From: Bacillota bacterium
GTDB taxonomy: Bacteria; Bacillota; Sulfobacillia; JACIYH01
DNA: 64,000 nt
Assembly: GCA_040757085.1 (NCBI GenBank)
Contig: JBFLXJ010000031.1
Span: 41,633 to 105,632 of the forward strand
Direction of reading: 5' to 3'
The notes below the pieces were generated by a model, which saw only the letters and a program-made list of their open reading frames with translations, had not been told where the DNA came from and did no database searches. The translations under genes and the position numbers were made by a program. Positions within the stretch are counted from its first letter, which is position 1. Every line of letters starts with the position of its first letter. Below, piece by piece: positions 1 to 9,263 of this stretch.

Positions 1-550
1 CGCCTGAAACCGACCTCCCGGACTGTGTGATATCGATCACAGCGGTGAACAGGCGCACCGAAGCCCCGCGTGTCTTGGCGCCAGCCAAGAAGCTGAGGCA
101 TAGCCGATACGGCTCGAACACCCCATCGGGAACCAGGACCGCCGCCAGTGCTTTGGGGTTCAAGTTCGGTTCGATTTGTAGCGCGCGCTGCACCGGAATT
201 TCTTGGGCCGGGATACCGCACCTGGAGCATGCATCCAGGAACTGCTCTTTGTAAGCCAGGTCACTCTCGTTCAAGGCTACGAACATGCCTCCGTTCAGCT
301 CCATGGCCCATGGCATTATCCGGCGGAGAATCAGGTTTTCCCCAATGCACTCTGCAGCCGACTCGGGGTCCTTCACGGCGTAACGCGCGCCCGAATGCAA
401 GAGACAGTGGTTCCGCCCGGTAGTCCCCGAAGCCACTTCTCCTCTGTCCACCGCGATGACCTGGAGGCCGCGCAGGGCGAGATCGTACGCAGTAGCACAA
501 CCGGTGGAACCACAGCCTATCACAACCACGCGGGGTACGCTTCTCACCAT
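1..550 (-). CDS. glpA: Anaerobic glycerol-3-phosphate dehydrogenase subunit A, N-terminal part (runs off the window)
   Basis: The reading frame is open from the ATG at 550 to the window edge, giving 183 residues. It begins with an FAD-binding Rossmann motif (VVVIGCGSTGCATAYDLALR, residues 8-27), followed by TGRNHCLLHSGARYAV (44-59), which closely resembles my recollection of E. coli GlpA. The family oxidises sn-glycerol 3-phosphate to dihydroxyacetone phosphate at the membrane and passes electrons to quinone or other carriers. GGAGA stands about 9 bases before the ATG. It is the last visible gene of the glycerol operon, 118 bases after glpK. The C-terminal FAD/Fe-S part and any glpB/glpC lie outside the window. 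The start of a related FAD-dependent oxidase is the only alternative; the RNHCLLHSGARY block favours GlpA. Confidence 0.9.
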   Translation of the reverse strand, partial: MVRSVPRVVVIGCGSTGCATAYDLALRGLQVIAVDRGEVASGTTGRNHCLLHSGARYAVKDPESAAECIGENLILRRIMPWAMELNGGMFVALNESDLAYKEQFLDACSRCGIPAQEIPVQRALQIEPNLNPKALAAVLVPDGVFEPYRLCLSFLAGAKTRGASVRLFTAVIDITQSGRSVSG

Positions 551-572
551 GACACCGTCTCCTTCAGTCGGG

Positions 573-618
573 GGCCCGCCTGCCCCCGCGCTATCACCTG
601 GCTTGGAACAGGCGGGCC
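573..618 (-). other. Intercistronic hairpin between glpK and glpA
   Basis: GGCCCGCCTG (573-582) and CAGGCGGGCC (609-618) form a perfect 10 bp inverted repeat around a 26-base loop. There is no U-run after it, so it is more likely an RNA-processing or partial attenuation structure than a full terminator. Confidence 0.4.
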
Positions 619-668
619 ACCACCCTACTCGGTCCTGGCGACCTATACCATGAAGATGACCGCCGGTC

Positions 669-2180
669 TTAATCTACCCAGTCGATGGACCTTTGCACCG
701 CCTTAAGCCATCCCCGGTATAGCTGCTCGCGCTTAACCTCGTCCATCTGAGGCAGCCACCGCTTGTCCTCTTTCCAGTACTGCCGCAAACCCTCCAGGTC
801 ATCCCAGAAGCCGACCGCCAGACCAGCTGCGTACGCCGCTCCCAGCGACGTCGTCTCGGCCACGGTGGGCCGAATCACGGGCACCCCCAATATGTCGGCC
901 TGGAACTGCATGAGAAGTTCGTTGTACACCATGCCTCCATCTACCTTCAACGCCGTCAACTGGACCCCGGAGTCTTTGTTCATCGCGTCCAGAACTTCCC
1001 GGGTCTGGTATGCGGTGGCCTCCAGCACGGCCCGCGCCAGGTGCCCCTTGTTGATGTAACGCGTGAGCCCGATGATCAATCCGCGCGCCTTCAGATTCCA
1101 GTAAGGGGCAAACAGCCCCGAGAACGCAGGTACGAAGTAAATGCCACCGGCGTCTTCAACGGTACGGGCCAGGGTTTCCACTTCGGCTGACTTGGAGATC
1201 AGGCCCAGATTGTCCCGCAACCACTGAACCAGAGCCCCGGTAATGGCTATCGACCCTTCCAGTGCGTATACTGCAGGTTCCTGCCCCATCCGGTAGGCCA
1301 CCGTGGTCAGCAAGCCGCTCTGAGACGGCACCGCCTCCGTACCGGTGTTCAGGAGCATGAAGCACCCTGTACCGTAAGTGTTCTTGGCCTCACCCGGGCT
1401 GAAGCACGTCTGGCCCACCAATGCTGCTTGCTGGTCGCCCAGGTCTCCGCACACCGGTACAGACGCACCCAATGGCCCCGCCGCAGGAGTGGTACCGTAC
1501 AGGGCCGGATCTGACGAGGGACGGATCTCGGGGAGCATCTGCCGCGGTATCCCCAGGACGCCCAGGATCTCGTCATCCCAGTCCAGCGTGGAGAGGTTCA
1601 TCAGCATGGTCCGGCTGGCGTTGCTCACGTCGGTAACGTGGGCGCCCCCGTCTGGCCCGCCCGTCAGCCACCAGATCACCCAGGTGTCTATGTTACCGAA
1701 GAGGGCCTCGCCCTTTTCCGCATCCTCGCGAACCCCCGGCACGTTGTCCAAGATCCACTTGACCTTGGGCCCGGAAAAGTATGTCGCCAGAGGCAGTCCC
1801 GTTTTTGGCCGCCAGCGGTCCTGCCCACCGTGCCCGGCCAGATCTTCGCAGATCCCCGCGGTACGAGTGTCCTGCCACACAATGGCATTGTAATATGGCT
1901 TGCCCGTTTTCCTGTTCCACACAATGGTGGTCTCGCGCTGGTTGGTAACGCCGATGGCTGCTATGTCATGAGGAGAAATCCCCGCTTTGCCAACCGCCCC
2001 CTTGATTACCTCCTGGGTGCGCTGCCAGATTTCCAGGGGATCGTGCTCGACCCATCCCGGCTTCGGATATATCTGTTGATGCTCCTTTTGGTCGATGGAA
2101 ACCACGCGGCTCTCATGGTCGAAGATCATGAACCTCGTGCTGGTCGTACCCTGATCCACCGCAGCAACGTATCTCGCCAT
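669..2180 (-). CDS. glpK: Glycerol kinase
   Basis: 503 residues, the normal length for the FGGY family. The N-terminus [16 protein letters not shown] is the typical phosphate-binding loop; [11 protein letters not shown] (43-53) and [27 protein letters not shown] territory (about 79-104) are diagnostic of glycerol kinase. The C-terminal [22 protein letters not shown] is the second ATPase lobe. It phosphorylates glycerol to sn-glycerol 3-phosphate with ATP, feeding GlpA downstream. The start is set by GGGAGGAG 6-13 bases before the ATG. It lies 65 bases after dhaL in the same operon, so this cluster supplies both the phosphorylated (GlpK/GlpA) and the dihydroxyacetone (DhaKLM) route. Confidence 0.97.
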   Translation of the reverse strand: MARYVAAVDQGTTSTRFMIFDHESRVVSIDQKEHQQIYPKPGWVEHDPLEIWQRTQEVIKGAVGKAGISPHDIAAIGVTNQRETTIVWNRKTGKPYYNAIVWQDTRTAGICEDLAGHGGQDRWRPKTGLPLATYFSGPKVKWILDNVPGVREDAEKGEALFGNIDTWVIWWLTGGPDGGAHVTDVSNASRTMLMNLSTLDWDDEILGVLGIPRQMLPEIRPSSDPALYGTTPAAGPLGASVPVCGDLGDQQAALVGQTCFSPGEAKNTYGTGCFMLLNTGTEAVPSQSGLLTTVAYRMGQEPAVYALEGSIAITGALVQWLRDNLGLISKSAEVETLARTVEDAGGIYFVPAFSGLFAPYWNLKARGLIIGLTRYINKGHLARAVLEATAYQTREVLDAMNKDSGVQLTALKVDGGMVYNELLMQFQADILGVPVIRPTVAETTSLGAAYAAGLAVGFWDDLEGLRQYWKEDKRWLPQMDEVKREQLYRGWLKAVQRSIDWVD

Positions 2181-2245
2181 ACAGGCTCCTCCCTTCCGTT
2201 TCCTTGAGATCTGGGCCTAGGGCTCGGGCCGAACATTGCCCGCCG

Positions 2246-2878
2246 TCAGCCCATCAGGGTCTCGGCTGCGGCCGTGAGCAACAGGGACGATGACGTAGCC
2301 CCCGGATCCTGGTGCCCGGCAGAGCGATCCCCAAGGTAGCTGGCACGTCCCTTCCTCGCCACCATGGGAATGGTGTCCTGAGCCCCCTTCGCCGCTGCTG
2401 CCGCTGCCTGCCGCAGGGCGTCACGCAGAGGCGTCCCATCACATACCGCCGAACGCAGTACTTCAAGGGCCGGAACCAGAGCATCTACCATCGTCTTGTC
2501 GCCCAGAGTAGCCTTGCCGCGCGCAATCACACCGTTGACCCCGGCCTCCACTGCGGCAACCAACTCTTCAGGGCTAAGCTCCATCTTCCCGGCCGTGCTG
2601 ACACCAGCCTGCATGAAGAAGGTACCGTAGAGCGGACCGGCAGCTCCTCCCACAGTAGACACAAGTGCCATGCCCGCGGTCTTTAGGATGGTCCCGATAT
2701 CCTTGTCCGCCACGCCTGGCAGCCGTGAGAGAACTGCCTGAAACCCTCGATCCATGTTTGCCCCGTGGTCGGCATCGCCAATCGCCGCATCCAGCTGGGT
2801 CAGGTAGTCTCTATCCCGGGACAATGCCTCGGCACATGCTTTCAGCCAGTTCAGTATCCCATCACGAGTGACCTTCAT
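2246..2878 (-). CDS. dhaL: PTS-dependent dihydroxyacetone kinase, ADP-binding subunit DhaL
   Basis: 210 residues from the ATG at 2878, which has GGAGG about 8 bases upstream; a longer frame to 2992 overlaps dhaK and lacks support. The motif DAAIGDADHGANMDRGF (about 29-45) carries the Asp residues that bind Mg-ADP, and the C-terminal DPGATSSSLLLTAAAETL is also typical. In the bacterial PTS-linked enzyme, DhaL holds ADP as a fixed cofactor, receives phosphate from DhaM and passes it to dihydroxyacetone bound on DhaK. The gene follows dhaK by 68 bases. Confidence 0.95.
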   Translation of the reverse strand: MKVTRDGILNWLKACAEALSRDRDYLTQLDAAIGDADHGANMDRGFQAVLSRLPGVADKDIGTILKTAGMALVSTVGGAAGPLYGTFFMQAGVSTAGKMELSPEELVAAVEAGVNGVIARGKATLGDKTMVDALVPALEVLRSAVCDGTPLRDALRQAAAAAAKGAQDTIPMVARKGRASYLGDRSAGHQDPGATSSSLLLTAAAETLMG

Positions 2879-2946
2879 TTCCTTGCCTCCACTGGCCATT
2901 ACTGGGTAGAACGGCGCGCACGCACAACCGGTGGAACAACCCCCAG

Positions 2947-3948
2947 CTACAGGCCCCAGCGCAGTCCCGGCGTTTTCACCGGCTCGTCCCATAACCGCAC
3001 GAGTTCGTCATCGAGCCGCAAAAGGGTTATCGAGGTGCCGGCCATCTCCAGAGAGGTGATGTATGAGCCGATGAGGTTGCGAACCACTCTGAGGCCCTTC
3101 TTTTCGCACACCTGATGAGCCTTGCGGTAAACGACGTACAGCTCTATCAGGGGCGTACCCCCCATCCCGTTGACGAATAGCAACACGTTGTCGCCCGCCT
3201 TGAAGGGGAGATCCGCGGTGATGGGCTCCATCAACATCTCCACGATCTCGTCGGCCGACCGAAGCTTCATCCGATGCCGTCCGGGCTCCCCGTGGATCCC
3301 TATGCCAATCTCCATCTCGTCCTCGCCCAACTCAAACGTCGGCCTTCCCACGTGCGGTACCGTGCAGGACGTGAGAGCCATCCCCATGCTGCGCCCGTTT
3401 TCGTTGACTTTCCGGCAGAGGTCGGCAAGCCGCTGCAAGTCGTACCCCTTTTCCGCTGCCGCACCACAGATTTTTTCCGCCAGAACGGTCGTGCCCACCC
3501 CCCGGCGGCCCTGGGTGTAGAGGCTGTCCTGGACGGCTACGTCGTCGTCGATGACGACGCTGGCCACATCGATCCCGTCGGCCCGAGCAAGCTCCGCAGC
3601 CATATCGAAATTCATGATGTCACCGCTGTAGTTCTTCACGATATACAGGACGCCCGCGCCACTATGCACCGCCTTCGTTGCTTCGTACATTTGCTCAGGC
3701 GTCGGACTGGTAAACACCGCGCCGGGGCACGCCGCATCCAGCATGCCCACACCCACGAACCCGCCGTGCATGGGCTCATGCCCGCTGCCGCCCCCCGAAA
3801 CAATGGCCACCTTTCCCTGCACGGGCGCGTCTGCCCTGTACACAAAATTGGGGTCGAAGTGCACCTTTACCAGGTCCGGATGAGCCAGAGCCATTCCCTC
3901 AAGCTCCTCCCGAACCACATCCTCAGGCTTGTTGATCAGCTTCTTCAT
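2947..3948 (-). CDS. dhaK: PTS-dependent dihydroxyacetone kinase, substrate-binding subunit DhaK
   Basis: 333 residues, the size of the single-domain DhaK (ATP-dependent kinases are about 570 and carry DhaL fused). [16 protein letters not shown] (51-66) forms the substrate loop, and His219 in GIGIHGEPG is the residue that binds dihydroxyacetone covalently as a hemiaminal. [13 protein letters not shown] (105-117) is also conserved. GGGAGGG precedes the ATG. With DhaL and the DhaM-like fusion it forms a complete PTS dihydroxyacetone kinase. No glycerol dehydrogenase is seen in the window, so the source of dihydroxyacetone (uptake or a distant gldA) is open. Confidence 0.96.
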   Translation of the reverse strand: MKKLINKPEDVVREELEGMALAHPDLVKVHFDPNFVYRADAPVQGKVAIVSGGGSGHEPMHGGFVGVGMLDAACPGAVFTSPTPEQMYEATKAVHSGAGVLYIVKNYSGDIMNFDMAAELARADGIDVASVVIDDDVAVQDSLYTQGRRGVGTTVLAEKICGAAAEKGYDLQRLADLCRKVNENGRSMGMALTSCTVPHVGRPTFELGEDEMEIGIGIHGEPGRHRMKLRSADEIVEMLMEPITADLPFKAGDNVLLFVNGMGGTPLIELYVVYRKAHQVCEKKGLRVVRNLIGSYITSLEMAGTSITLLRLDDELVRLWDEPVKTPGLRWGL

Positions 3949-3971
3949 GCCCGCTACCCTCCCTTCCGCAA

Positions 3972-3998
3972 GGGGACAGGGGGTATACCCCTGTCCCC
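3972..3998 (-). other. Intercistronic hairpin between glpF and dhaK
   Basis: GGGGACAGGGG (3972-3982) pairs perfectly with CCCCTGTCCCC (3988-3998) around a GTATA loop. It lies 24 bases upstream of dhaK on the operon strand and has no U-tract. It could reduce read-through from glpF into dhaK or protect an mRNA 3' end. Confidence 0.5.
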
Positions 3999-4072
3999 CA
4001 AGAACCGCCGCCCAAACCCTCAGGCAGCGCGTAACCAGGACGTACGGAGCCGGGCCCCCCGCCCATGATGGG

Positions 4073-4783
4073 TCACCACAGAGCAGCGTACATCAGGGCA
4101 CCCAGAATGCCCCCGATAACCGGCCCAACCACCGGCACCCAGGCATAGCCCCAATCCGAATCGCCCTTACCGGCGATGGGAAGCAGGGCGTGTGCGATCC
4201 GTGGCCCAAGGTCGCGTGCCGGGTTAATTGCGTAACCCGTAGGCCCACCGAGCGACAGGCCTATGGACCACACCAGGAAGCCGACAAGAAGCGGCCCCAG
4301 CCCGCTGGTCAAAGCGTTATGCGTATCCAGGATCGTCAGCACGCCCAGGACCAGCATGGAGGTGCCGATTATCTCGGTGAGCAAGTTAAGGGGATAGTTC
4401 CGAATCGCTGGTGCAGTGCAAAAAACGGCACGCTTTAATCCCTTATCTTCCGTCTCGGCCCAGTGGGGGAGATAAGTTAGCCAAACGATGACACCACCCA
4501 GGAACGCTCCGAGCATCTGGGCGAGGATATACGCGGGAACACTGGACCAGGGGAATTTGCCTATAGCCGCAAGCCCGATGGTCACAGCGGGGTTGATGTG
4601 CGCGCCGCTTATCCACCCAACCGCGTAGACTGCCACCATCACCGCAAGTCCCCACCCTGTGGTTATGACGATCCAGCCCGAATTCTGGCCTTTCGACCTG
4701 CTGAGCAGAACATTGGCAACAACTCCGTCACCCAGGATTATCAGAATCATCGTGCCAATGAGCTCAGCGACGAACGTGGACAT
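4073..4783 (-). CDS. glpF: Glycerol uptake facilitator (aquaglyceroporin, MIP family)
   Basis: 236 residues with six hydrophobic segments and the two half-helix motifs: [14 protein letters not shown] in the first half and [13 protein letters not shown] in the second. The Asp after NPAR is the residue that widens the pore for glycerol rather than water alone, which agrees with the neighbouring glpK, glpA and dhaKL. It is a passive inner-membrane channel. It starts 208 bases after the DhaM fusion gene on the same strand. A purine-rich GGGAGGGAGCAGG precedes the ATG. Confidence 0.95.
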   Translation of the reverse strand: MSTFVAELIGTMILIILGDGVVANVLLSRSKGQNSGWIVITTGWGLAVMVAVYAVGWISGAHINPAVTIGLAAIGKFPWSSVPAYILAQMLGAFLGGVIVWLTYLPHWAETEDKGLKRAVFCTAPAIRNYPLNLLTEIIGTSMLVLGVLTILDTHNALTSGLGPLLVGFLVWSIGLSLGGPTGYAINPARDLGPRIAHALLPIAGKGDSDWGYAWVPVVGPVIGGILGALMYAALW

Positions 4784-4991
4784 CCTGCTCCCTCCCTCCC
4801 TCCATTACGTGCCGCAGGACACCACCGTGCCCAGTACCCTATGCCAGAGTGCCCCTCACCCCCTTCCCCACGGCGCACCCTCGGCTGGTGTGTTCTTCGC
4901 ACTCCGGCACCGCGCACCTCTATACAGGTGTGACCCGTTTCTGGACAGATTTAACCTGTACGGACCGGGAGAAGGGTGAGGCGCCAGACCG

Positions 4992-6248
4992 TCAACCGCT
5001 TCCCGGGCCACCCTCCGAGAACAACCGCCGGTAAGCGCGGGGAGAAATCCCCTGCACTCGCCTAAAAACTCGCGCGAAATAGTTTGGATCTCTGTAACCT
5101 ACCTCAAATGCCACCTCAGCAATGCTGAGGCCAGTGCGGGCAAGCAACTCCTTCGCTTTCGCCACCCGTACGTTGGTGACGTAGGTCATAAACGGGATTC
5201 CCGTGTACGCCTTGAATACTCTGCAGAAATACTGCGGCTGCAGAAACACGGATCTCGCGATCGCTCTTGTCGTGATCGGGTCGGCATAGTGCTCCCTAAC
5301 GTAGGCCATGGCGTCGAGCACAGCCCTGGTTGCCGTGACACCGATTGACCGGTGTTGACGCTGATATAGGCCCTCTCCGGTGGGCTTCCTCAAAGAGACG
5401 GGGTTTCTCGCCGCACCGTGCCCCGCTAGCCGCGCATCTCCAAGAACTGGTCGCCCCATGCTCCTGGAACTACGCCCAGGGTACAGGCGGGCCCGCCCCC
5501 TGGGTGTCTCTCGCCGCCCACCAGGCAGATCGCCTTCTGCGAAACCGCTTTCGACAAGGGCCTTTAGCTTCGCCACCGCTAACGACGAGTCAGACCCGCT
5601 GGCCGCGATGGCAATCACGTGCCCCTTCCGCACATCGAGCTGAGACAACGCATTGAGGCTCTTTGCGTTCACTGTGCACGTATTACGCGTGAGACTGCGC
5701 ACCCACACGGTGGCCTGAAATTGCGATGCCATACGCACAAAAGCGGCTGCCGCCATCGCATGAAGCCCGAGGGGATGAGACACGGTGACCACAGTCTCAA
5801 CGTCCGGGATCACCCCGCCCGTAAGAGCTGGGTCCCCACACCCACCCACCCCGAGCTGAACCAGTTTGGGCGCTAAGGCCCCTCTCGCTTCGGCGGCCGC
5901 CTCCTCAAGCGTAGCACCGGCGGCAATTTGAGCAGCAGCTGCCACGGCCCCTTCAACCAGAGGCGCTTCGCAGAGCAATACGCGGGCCCGTCGGTCGCTC
6001 GGAAGTTCTTCGAGCACCATTTCTGTCGTAATGATCGCACTCCCCAAATCCACGAGCACCAGGGTGCCCTCGCTGGCCTGGGCCCGGTCCAGCGCCGTGC
6101 GCACCGAGTCAGGAGTAGTACCCAGGGTTGTCGCGTCAACAGCGCCGGCGGTGAGCACATTCACCCTTCCCCGGGTCACCTGTTCGACCAGCTCGCGCAC
6201 CCCTTCGGCGAGTTTCGCACTATGCGAAACGATCACCAGGCTCACCAT
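4992..6248 (-). CDS. Three-domain protein: DhaM EIIA domain, HPr-like domain, AraC-family DNA-binding domain
   Basis: 418 residues from the ATG at 6248 (a frame to 6308 adds 20 residues with no ribosome site). Residues 1-125 match DhaM: MVSLVIVSHSAKLAEGV carries the phosphorylatable His9, and LVLVDLGSA follows. Residues about 150-236 are HPr-like: SHPLGLHAMAAAAF with His163 at the active-site place and VNAKSLNAL at the regulatory Ser region. The usual His-Ala-Arg-Pro core is His-Ala-Met-Ala here. Residues 237-305 are an Arg/Gly-rich linker without homology that I recognise. Residues 306-410 are two AraC helix-turn-helix units (TTRAIARSVFLQPQYFCRVF; EVAFEVGYRDPNYFARVF). E. coli DhaM continues with an enzyme I domain instead. 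I infer that the protein both phosphorylates DhaL-ADP and controls this operon according to PTS phosphorylation. It is the first gene of the operon. The ORF is continuous, with no frameshift seen. Confidence 0.85.
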   Translation of the reverse strand: MVSLVIVSHSAKLAEGVRELVEQVTRGRVNVLTAGAVDATTLGTTPDSVRTALDRAQASEGTLVLVDLGSAIITTEMVLEELPSDRRARVLLCEAPLVEGAVAAAAQIAAGATLEEAAAEARGALAPKLVQLGVGGCGDPALTGGVIPDVETVVTVSHPLGLHAMAAAAFVRMASQFQATVWVRSLTRNTCTVNAKSLNALSQLDVRKGHVIAIAASGSDSSLAVAKLKALVESGFAEGDLPGGRRETPRGRARLYPGRSSRSMGRPVLGDARLAGHGAARNPVSLRKPTGEGLYQRQHRSIGVTATRAVLDAMAYVREHYADPITTRAIARSVFLQPQYFCRVFKAYTGIPFMTYVTNVRVAKAKELLARTGLSIAEVAFEVGYRDPNYFARVFRRVQGISPRAYRRLFSEGGPGSG

Positions 6249-6439
6249 GCTAACAGCCCCCAGCAGTGGCAACCAAGGCGGCCCCCTCCCATGCCCGGAA
6301 CCGCCCATCGCGCAGGACTCCTTGCGGCCCGAACACGTGAGACCACAGCGTCCTCCGCGAACTTGCCCGGCAGTACCTTGCCCCGTGAACCGAACCAGTT
6401 TTCCCTGCCGATGAGGTGCGCCTGATTAACTATTTCCAC
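6242..6439 (-). other. Short ORF or gene remnant in the leader of the glycerol operon
   Basis: A 65-codon frame starts with GTG at 6439 and overlaps the fusion gene start. Its first half (EIVNQAHLIGRENWFGSRGK and LPGKFAEDAV) looks protein-like, the rest does not. A GGAGG stands about 15 bases upstream, also placing ATGTGGAAATAG as a two-codon mini-frame at 6442. I do not recognise the family. It may be the stump of a deleted gene or a leader peptide. The stretch 6249-6579 otherwise holds the presumed operon promoter, which I cannot place exactly. Confidence 0.2.
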
Positions 6440-6579
6440 ATGCCTGGCTCTTTTCCTCCGTTTGTACGTGGTGGTGATTGCCGGCTCCGGTTAGACCGCC
6501 CTCGGCCAGAAAAGAAGGGGCACCTGTTCAAGGGCGCCCCCGGTCTGCACGCGTCAATTATCGCACGGAGCAAATGTGG

Positions 6580-8271
6580 TTACTTGCCTCCCGGATGCAC
6601 CTCCGGCGCGTTCTTCGCTGCCCAGTCCTTGTCCCTGGCAGCATGGCATTGCAGGCAGGCGAAGTCCAGGGTTACGTACTCCCGTGCGAATTTGCCATCT
6701 TCGGTAAACATGCTCTGGCTGGGGTCAGTATTGATGCGGAACAGGTGGGTGCGTACGTCACCCTTGTTGGGGCCCAACACGGCCGCCGACCTGGTAGCGA
6801 ACGGCATGTGGCAGTCCACACACTCGACTCCCGAGCGTTGCATTACGCTACCAGAATAGGCCGTTGCTACGTCAGAGTGGCAATCAACACAGGTCTTCCG
6901 GATCGAGAACTCCGCTTTCTTGTGCGGGTCGTGGCAGGCGACACAATCGAGGCCCGCATGCGGGCTGGCCAGTAGTTCGTTGTACTGTTCGTGATGCTGG
7001 ATGAACCCGTTGCTGGCCGGTATCTTCCCCGGGTCGCCGCGGACATGACACCTGCCACACAGGCTGGCTGACCTGTCCACCTTAACCGCAGACTTATCGC
7101 CGCCCCGGATGACGTGATCAGCAGCCGGCCCGTGGCACCCCTCGCACTGGATCCCCGGGAAAACCCAGCTGCCAGTGATCCCGGGCCGGCCATCCTGGTT
7201 CCCTTCCTTGGTGTAGCCCGTGGTATGACAGCTACCGCAGCCGTACGCCTTCTTCGTGCCGGCTTCGTAGTCCGACCATCGACCGGTCATCAGGTTGTAC
7301 TGGTTCCGGCCGGCCTGACCTCCGGCAGCGGTGATGATGTACCCGTCCTTGTCCAGGTAGCGTGCCTTCCACTTATAGCCTCCCACCACGTAAGAAATGT
7401 CCTTCCAGCTGTAGCCCGATGGGAGGGGTATCTGCGCTTTCATGGCCTCTGCAGCCGGACGGAGCTTGTACCCGTGCCCGGCCACCCTGAAATCGTTGTA
7501 CTCCCTGGCGTGACACGAAACGCATGACTCAGTGCCTGCGTATTTGAGGGCATCGGCCAGGGGACTCGTGGAGACCCGCACCGTGTACAGCGCCTCATCC
7601 CATCCGACCTGGGCGCCCACACCTTCGCTGACGAAACGCAGCGGCACCAGCACCCGGCCCGCCACGACCTGCGCCGGCACGTCCAGGGCTACCGTTTTCC
7701 CATTGAGGACAGCCTGCTTTTTCCCGACGGTGAGTTCAAGCTTTCGTTCACCCTTCACCACACTGACCTTTCTGGTGTCCGGGTTCCACAGCACTTCAGC
7801 CCCTAGGGCCTCAAACAGAACCCGCAGGGGCACCAGGGTCCGCCCGTTCACCACGACTGCCTCGCTCGGTTCCAATCGCTTCCCGTCGACGTACACAGTG
7901 ACCGGCAGGGATACTGACTTGGCAGGCAGTTGCGACGCGTCCGGGCTGGGCTTGCCGGCCGCTGGCTTGCTGGTCGGATCTCCGGGGAACGTGAGCGCCT
8001 TGATCTCGACCAGGTTGCTGAATCCATCCCCATCGGAATCGTTGGCCTCGACCCTGGTGTACTGCATGCCCACCCTGGCCAGGTCGTTCCCGTAAGCATT
8101 GAGCTTCAAATCCGGTGTGTGGCAGGTAACACAGGCAGCCAAACGGGAGCCCTTCACCCCGGGATACGCCTCTGCGAAGGAGCCCACGTAGGCGGATTTC
8201 CCGAGTACAACCGGGGTGCCTAGAGCTGTCATCAAGAGCACCGCCGCGAGGATAGCAATGGCCCTTCTCAC
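6580..8271 (-). CDS. Exported nine-heme c-type cytochrome with copper-amine-oxidase-N repeats
   Basis: 563 residues from a GTG at 8271 preceded by AAAGGAGG; longer frames lack a ribosome site. A signal peptide (RRAIAILAAVLLMTALGTPVV) is followed by heme motif CVTCH (47-51) and a calcium-type loop DSDGDGFSN. Residues about 120-235 hold two copper-amine-oxidase-N repeats, each with VVxxRxLVPLR and a GAxVxW core. Eight further CxxCH sites lie at about 249, 343, 376, 404, 442, 459, 481 and 538 (CVSCH, CGSCH, CEGCH, CGRCH, CVACH, CVDCH twice, CLQCH). The C-terminal half resembles cytochrome c554-like electron carriers. It is probably outside the membrane and linked to the wall through the CuAO-N part. 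It may accept or donate electrons to an external partner; the substrate cannot be read. No cytochrome maturation genes are nearby. Confidence 0.88.
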   Translation of the reverse strand: MRRAIAILAAVLLMTALGTPVVLGKSAYVGSFAEAYPGVKGSRLAACVTCHTPDLKLNAYGNDLARVGMQYTRVEANDSDGDGFSNLVEIKALTFPGDPTSKPAAGKPSPDASQLPAKSVSLPVTVYVDGKRLEPSEAVVVNGRTLVPLRVLFEALGAEVLWNPDTRKVSVVKGERKLELTVGKKQAVLNGKTVALDVPAQVVAGRVLVPLRFVSEGVGAQVGWDEALYTVRVSTSPLADALKYAGTESCVSCHAREYNDFRVAGHGYKLRPAAEAMKAQIPLPSGYSWKDISYVVGGYKWKARYLDKDGYIITAAGGQAGRNQYNLMTGRWSDYEAGTKKAYGCGSCHTTGYTKEGNQDGRPGITGSWVFPGIQCEGCHGPAADHVIRGGDKSAVKVDRSASLCGRCHVRGDPGKIPASNGFIQHHEQYNELLASPHAGLDCVACHDPHKKAEFSIRKTCVDCHSDVATAYSGSVMQRSGVECVDCHMPFATRSAAVLGPNKGDVRTHLFRINTDPSQSMFTEDGKFAREYVTLDFACLQCHAARDKDWAAKNAPEVHPGGK

Positions 8272-8611
8272 TCCTCTCTCCCCTCCTTTCGTGAACGCTA
8301 TCACTTGGCAAGAATTTAACCGGGCAACCATGATTATCCTTCCTTGCTACTATTTTGCTTCTCAATAACCCATAATGGTCCGTTATATCGTCCGCAATGC
8401 GCGGGCCCTACCCGCGGCGCCGGGCCGCAACAAAATGCGAAGCGGGCCGCACCGGAGAACTGCTGGCCCCGGCACGCCCCGCTCACCGGGCGTGTGGACA
8501 CGGCGGGCAAGGGGCGCTCCGCACCCCGCCCGCCCTGTGCAACATAGGCCTTCCTGACATCTTCCTCTTCCGGGGGGCACCAGGGAGCCGCCGATCCCCC
8601 CGCGGCCGCCC
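8272..8611. other. Intergenic region between rubrerythrin and the cytochrome gene
   Basis: About 340 bases without a credible gene. On the minus strand it holds a weak promoter-like pair (TTGCGG, 17 bases, TATGGG near 8370-8397) that could serve the cytochrome gene. CGCGGG(CCCTA)CCCGCG at 8400-8416 is a short perfect hairpin, perhaps the end of the rubrerythrin transcript. Confidence 0.25.
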
Positions 8612-9241
8612 TCAGTAATTCTCCGCCGCAGGCTCGTAGAAGGCACGCGGGTGGGCGCAGGCCGGGCATACCTCGGGTGCTTCCGTCCCCTCGAACACGT
8701 AACCGCAGTTACGGCAGCGCCAGCGAATGGGCTGTGCACGGCGGAATACCGTGCCCTCCTTCACCCGGGCCAGAAGCTGGCGGTAGCGCTGCTCGTGAGC
8801 CTCCTCCACCCTGGCCACTTCTTCGAACAACCAGGCTATCTCCTCGAACCCCTCCTGGCGGGCCTCCCGGGCAAAGTCCCGGTACATGGTGGTCCACTCG
8901 TAGTTTTCTCCCTGCGCCGCCGCTTCCAGGTTGGCCGCAGTATCGCCGATCAGGCCCAGGGCCCTCGCCCACAGCTTGGCGTGTTCCTTTTCGTTCTCCG
9001 CCGTCTCCAAGAAAATGGCAGCAATCTGTTCGAAACCTTCCTTCCTGGCCACCGACGCGAAGAACGTGTAGCGCGAACGGGCCTCCGACTCCCCGACAAG
9101 GCATTGCCGCCTCCTGCCAAGCACCGCGCCGGCACATTCCGCTGCGGATGCCTCACGGACCGCGTTCGGGTATGCCCACCATATTTTTTGGTGCTGACAA
9201 AGGAATTTTGGAGGCGAACGGCGAATATGTTGATTCGGCAT
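8612..9241 (-). CDS. Rubrerythrin
   Basis: The recognisable domain starts at about residue 47 of the 209-residue frame: [20 protein letters not shown] and [17 protein letters not shown] give the first Glu and ExxH iron ligands, and [19 protein letters not shown] the second set. The C-terminus is a rubredoxin-like CRNCGY...[12 protein letters not shown] site. The family reduces hydrogen peroxide in the cytoplasm of anaerobes. The start is uncertain: no good ribosome site precedes the ATG at 9241, and a GTG at 9160 would give a more usual length. It is divergent from the regulator at 9264, with only 22 bases between if the long start is used, which also argues for a shorter protein. The neighbouring cytochrome suggests oxidative-stress or redox duty, by inference. 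Confidence 0.9.
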   Translation of the reverse strand: MPNQHIRRSPPKFLCQHQKIWWAYPNAVREASAAECAGAVLGRRRQCLVGESEARSRYTFFASVARKEGFEQIAAIFLETAENEKEHAKLWARALGLIGDTAANLEAAAQGENYEWTTMYRDFAREARQEGFEEIAWLFEEVARVEEAHEQRYRQLLARVKEGTVFRRAQPIRWRCRNCGYVFEGTEAPEVCPACAHPRAFYEPAAENY

Positions 9242-9263
9242 CCGCTGGTACGGAGCAACGGGG

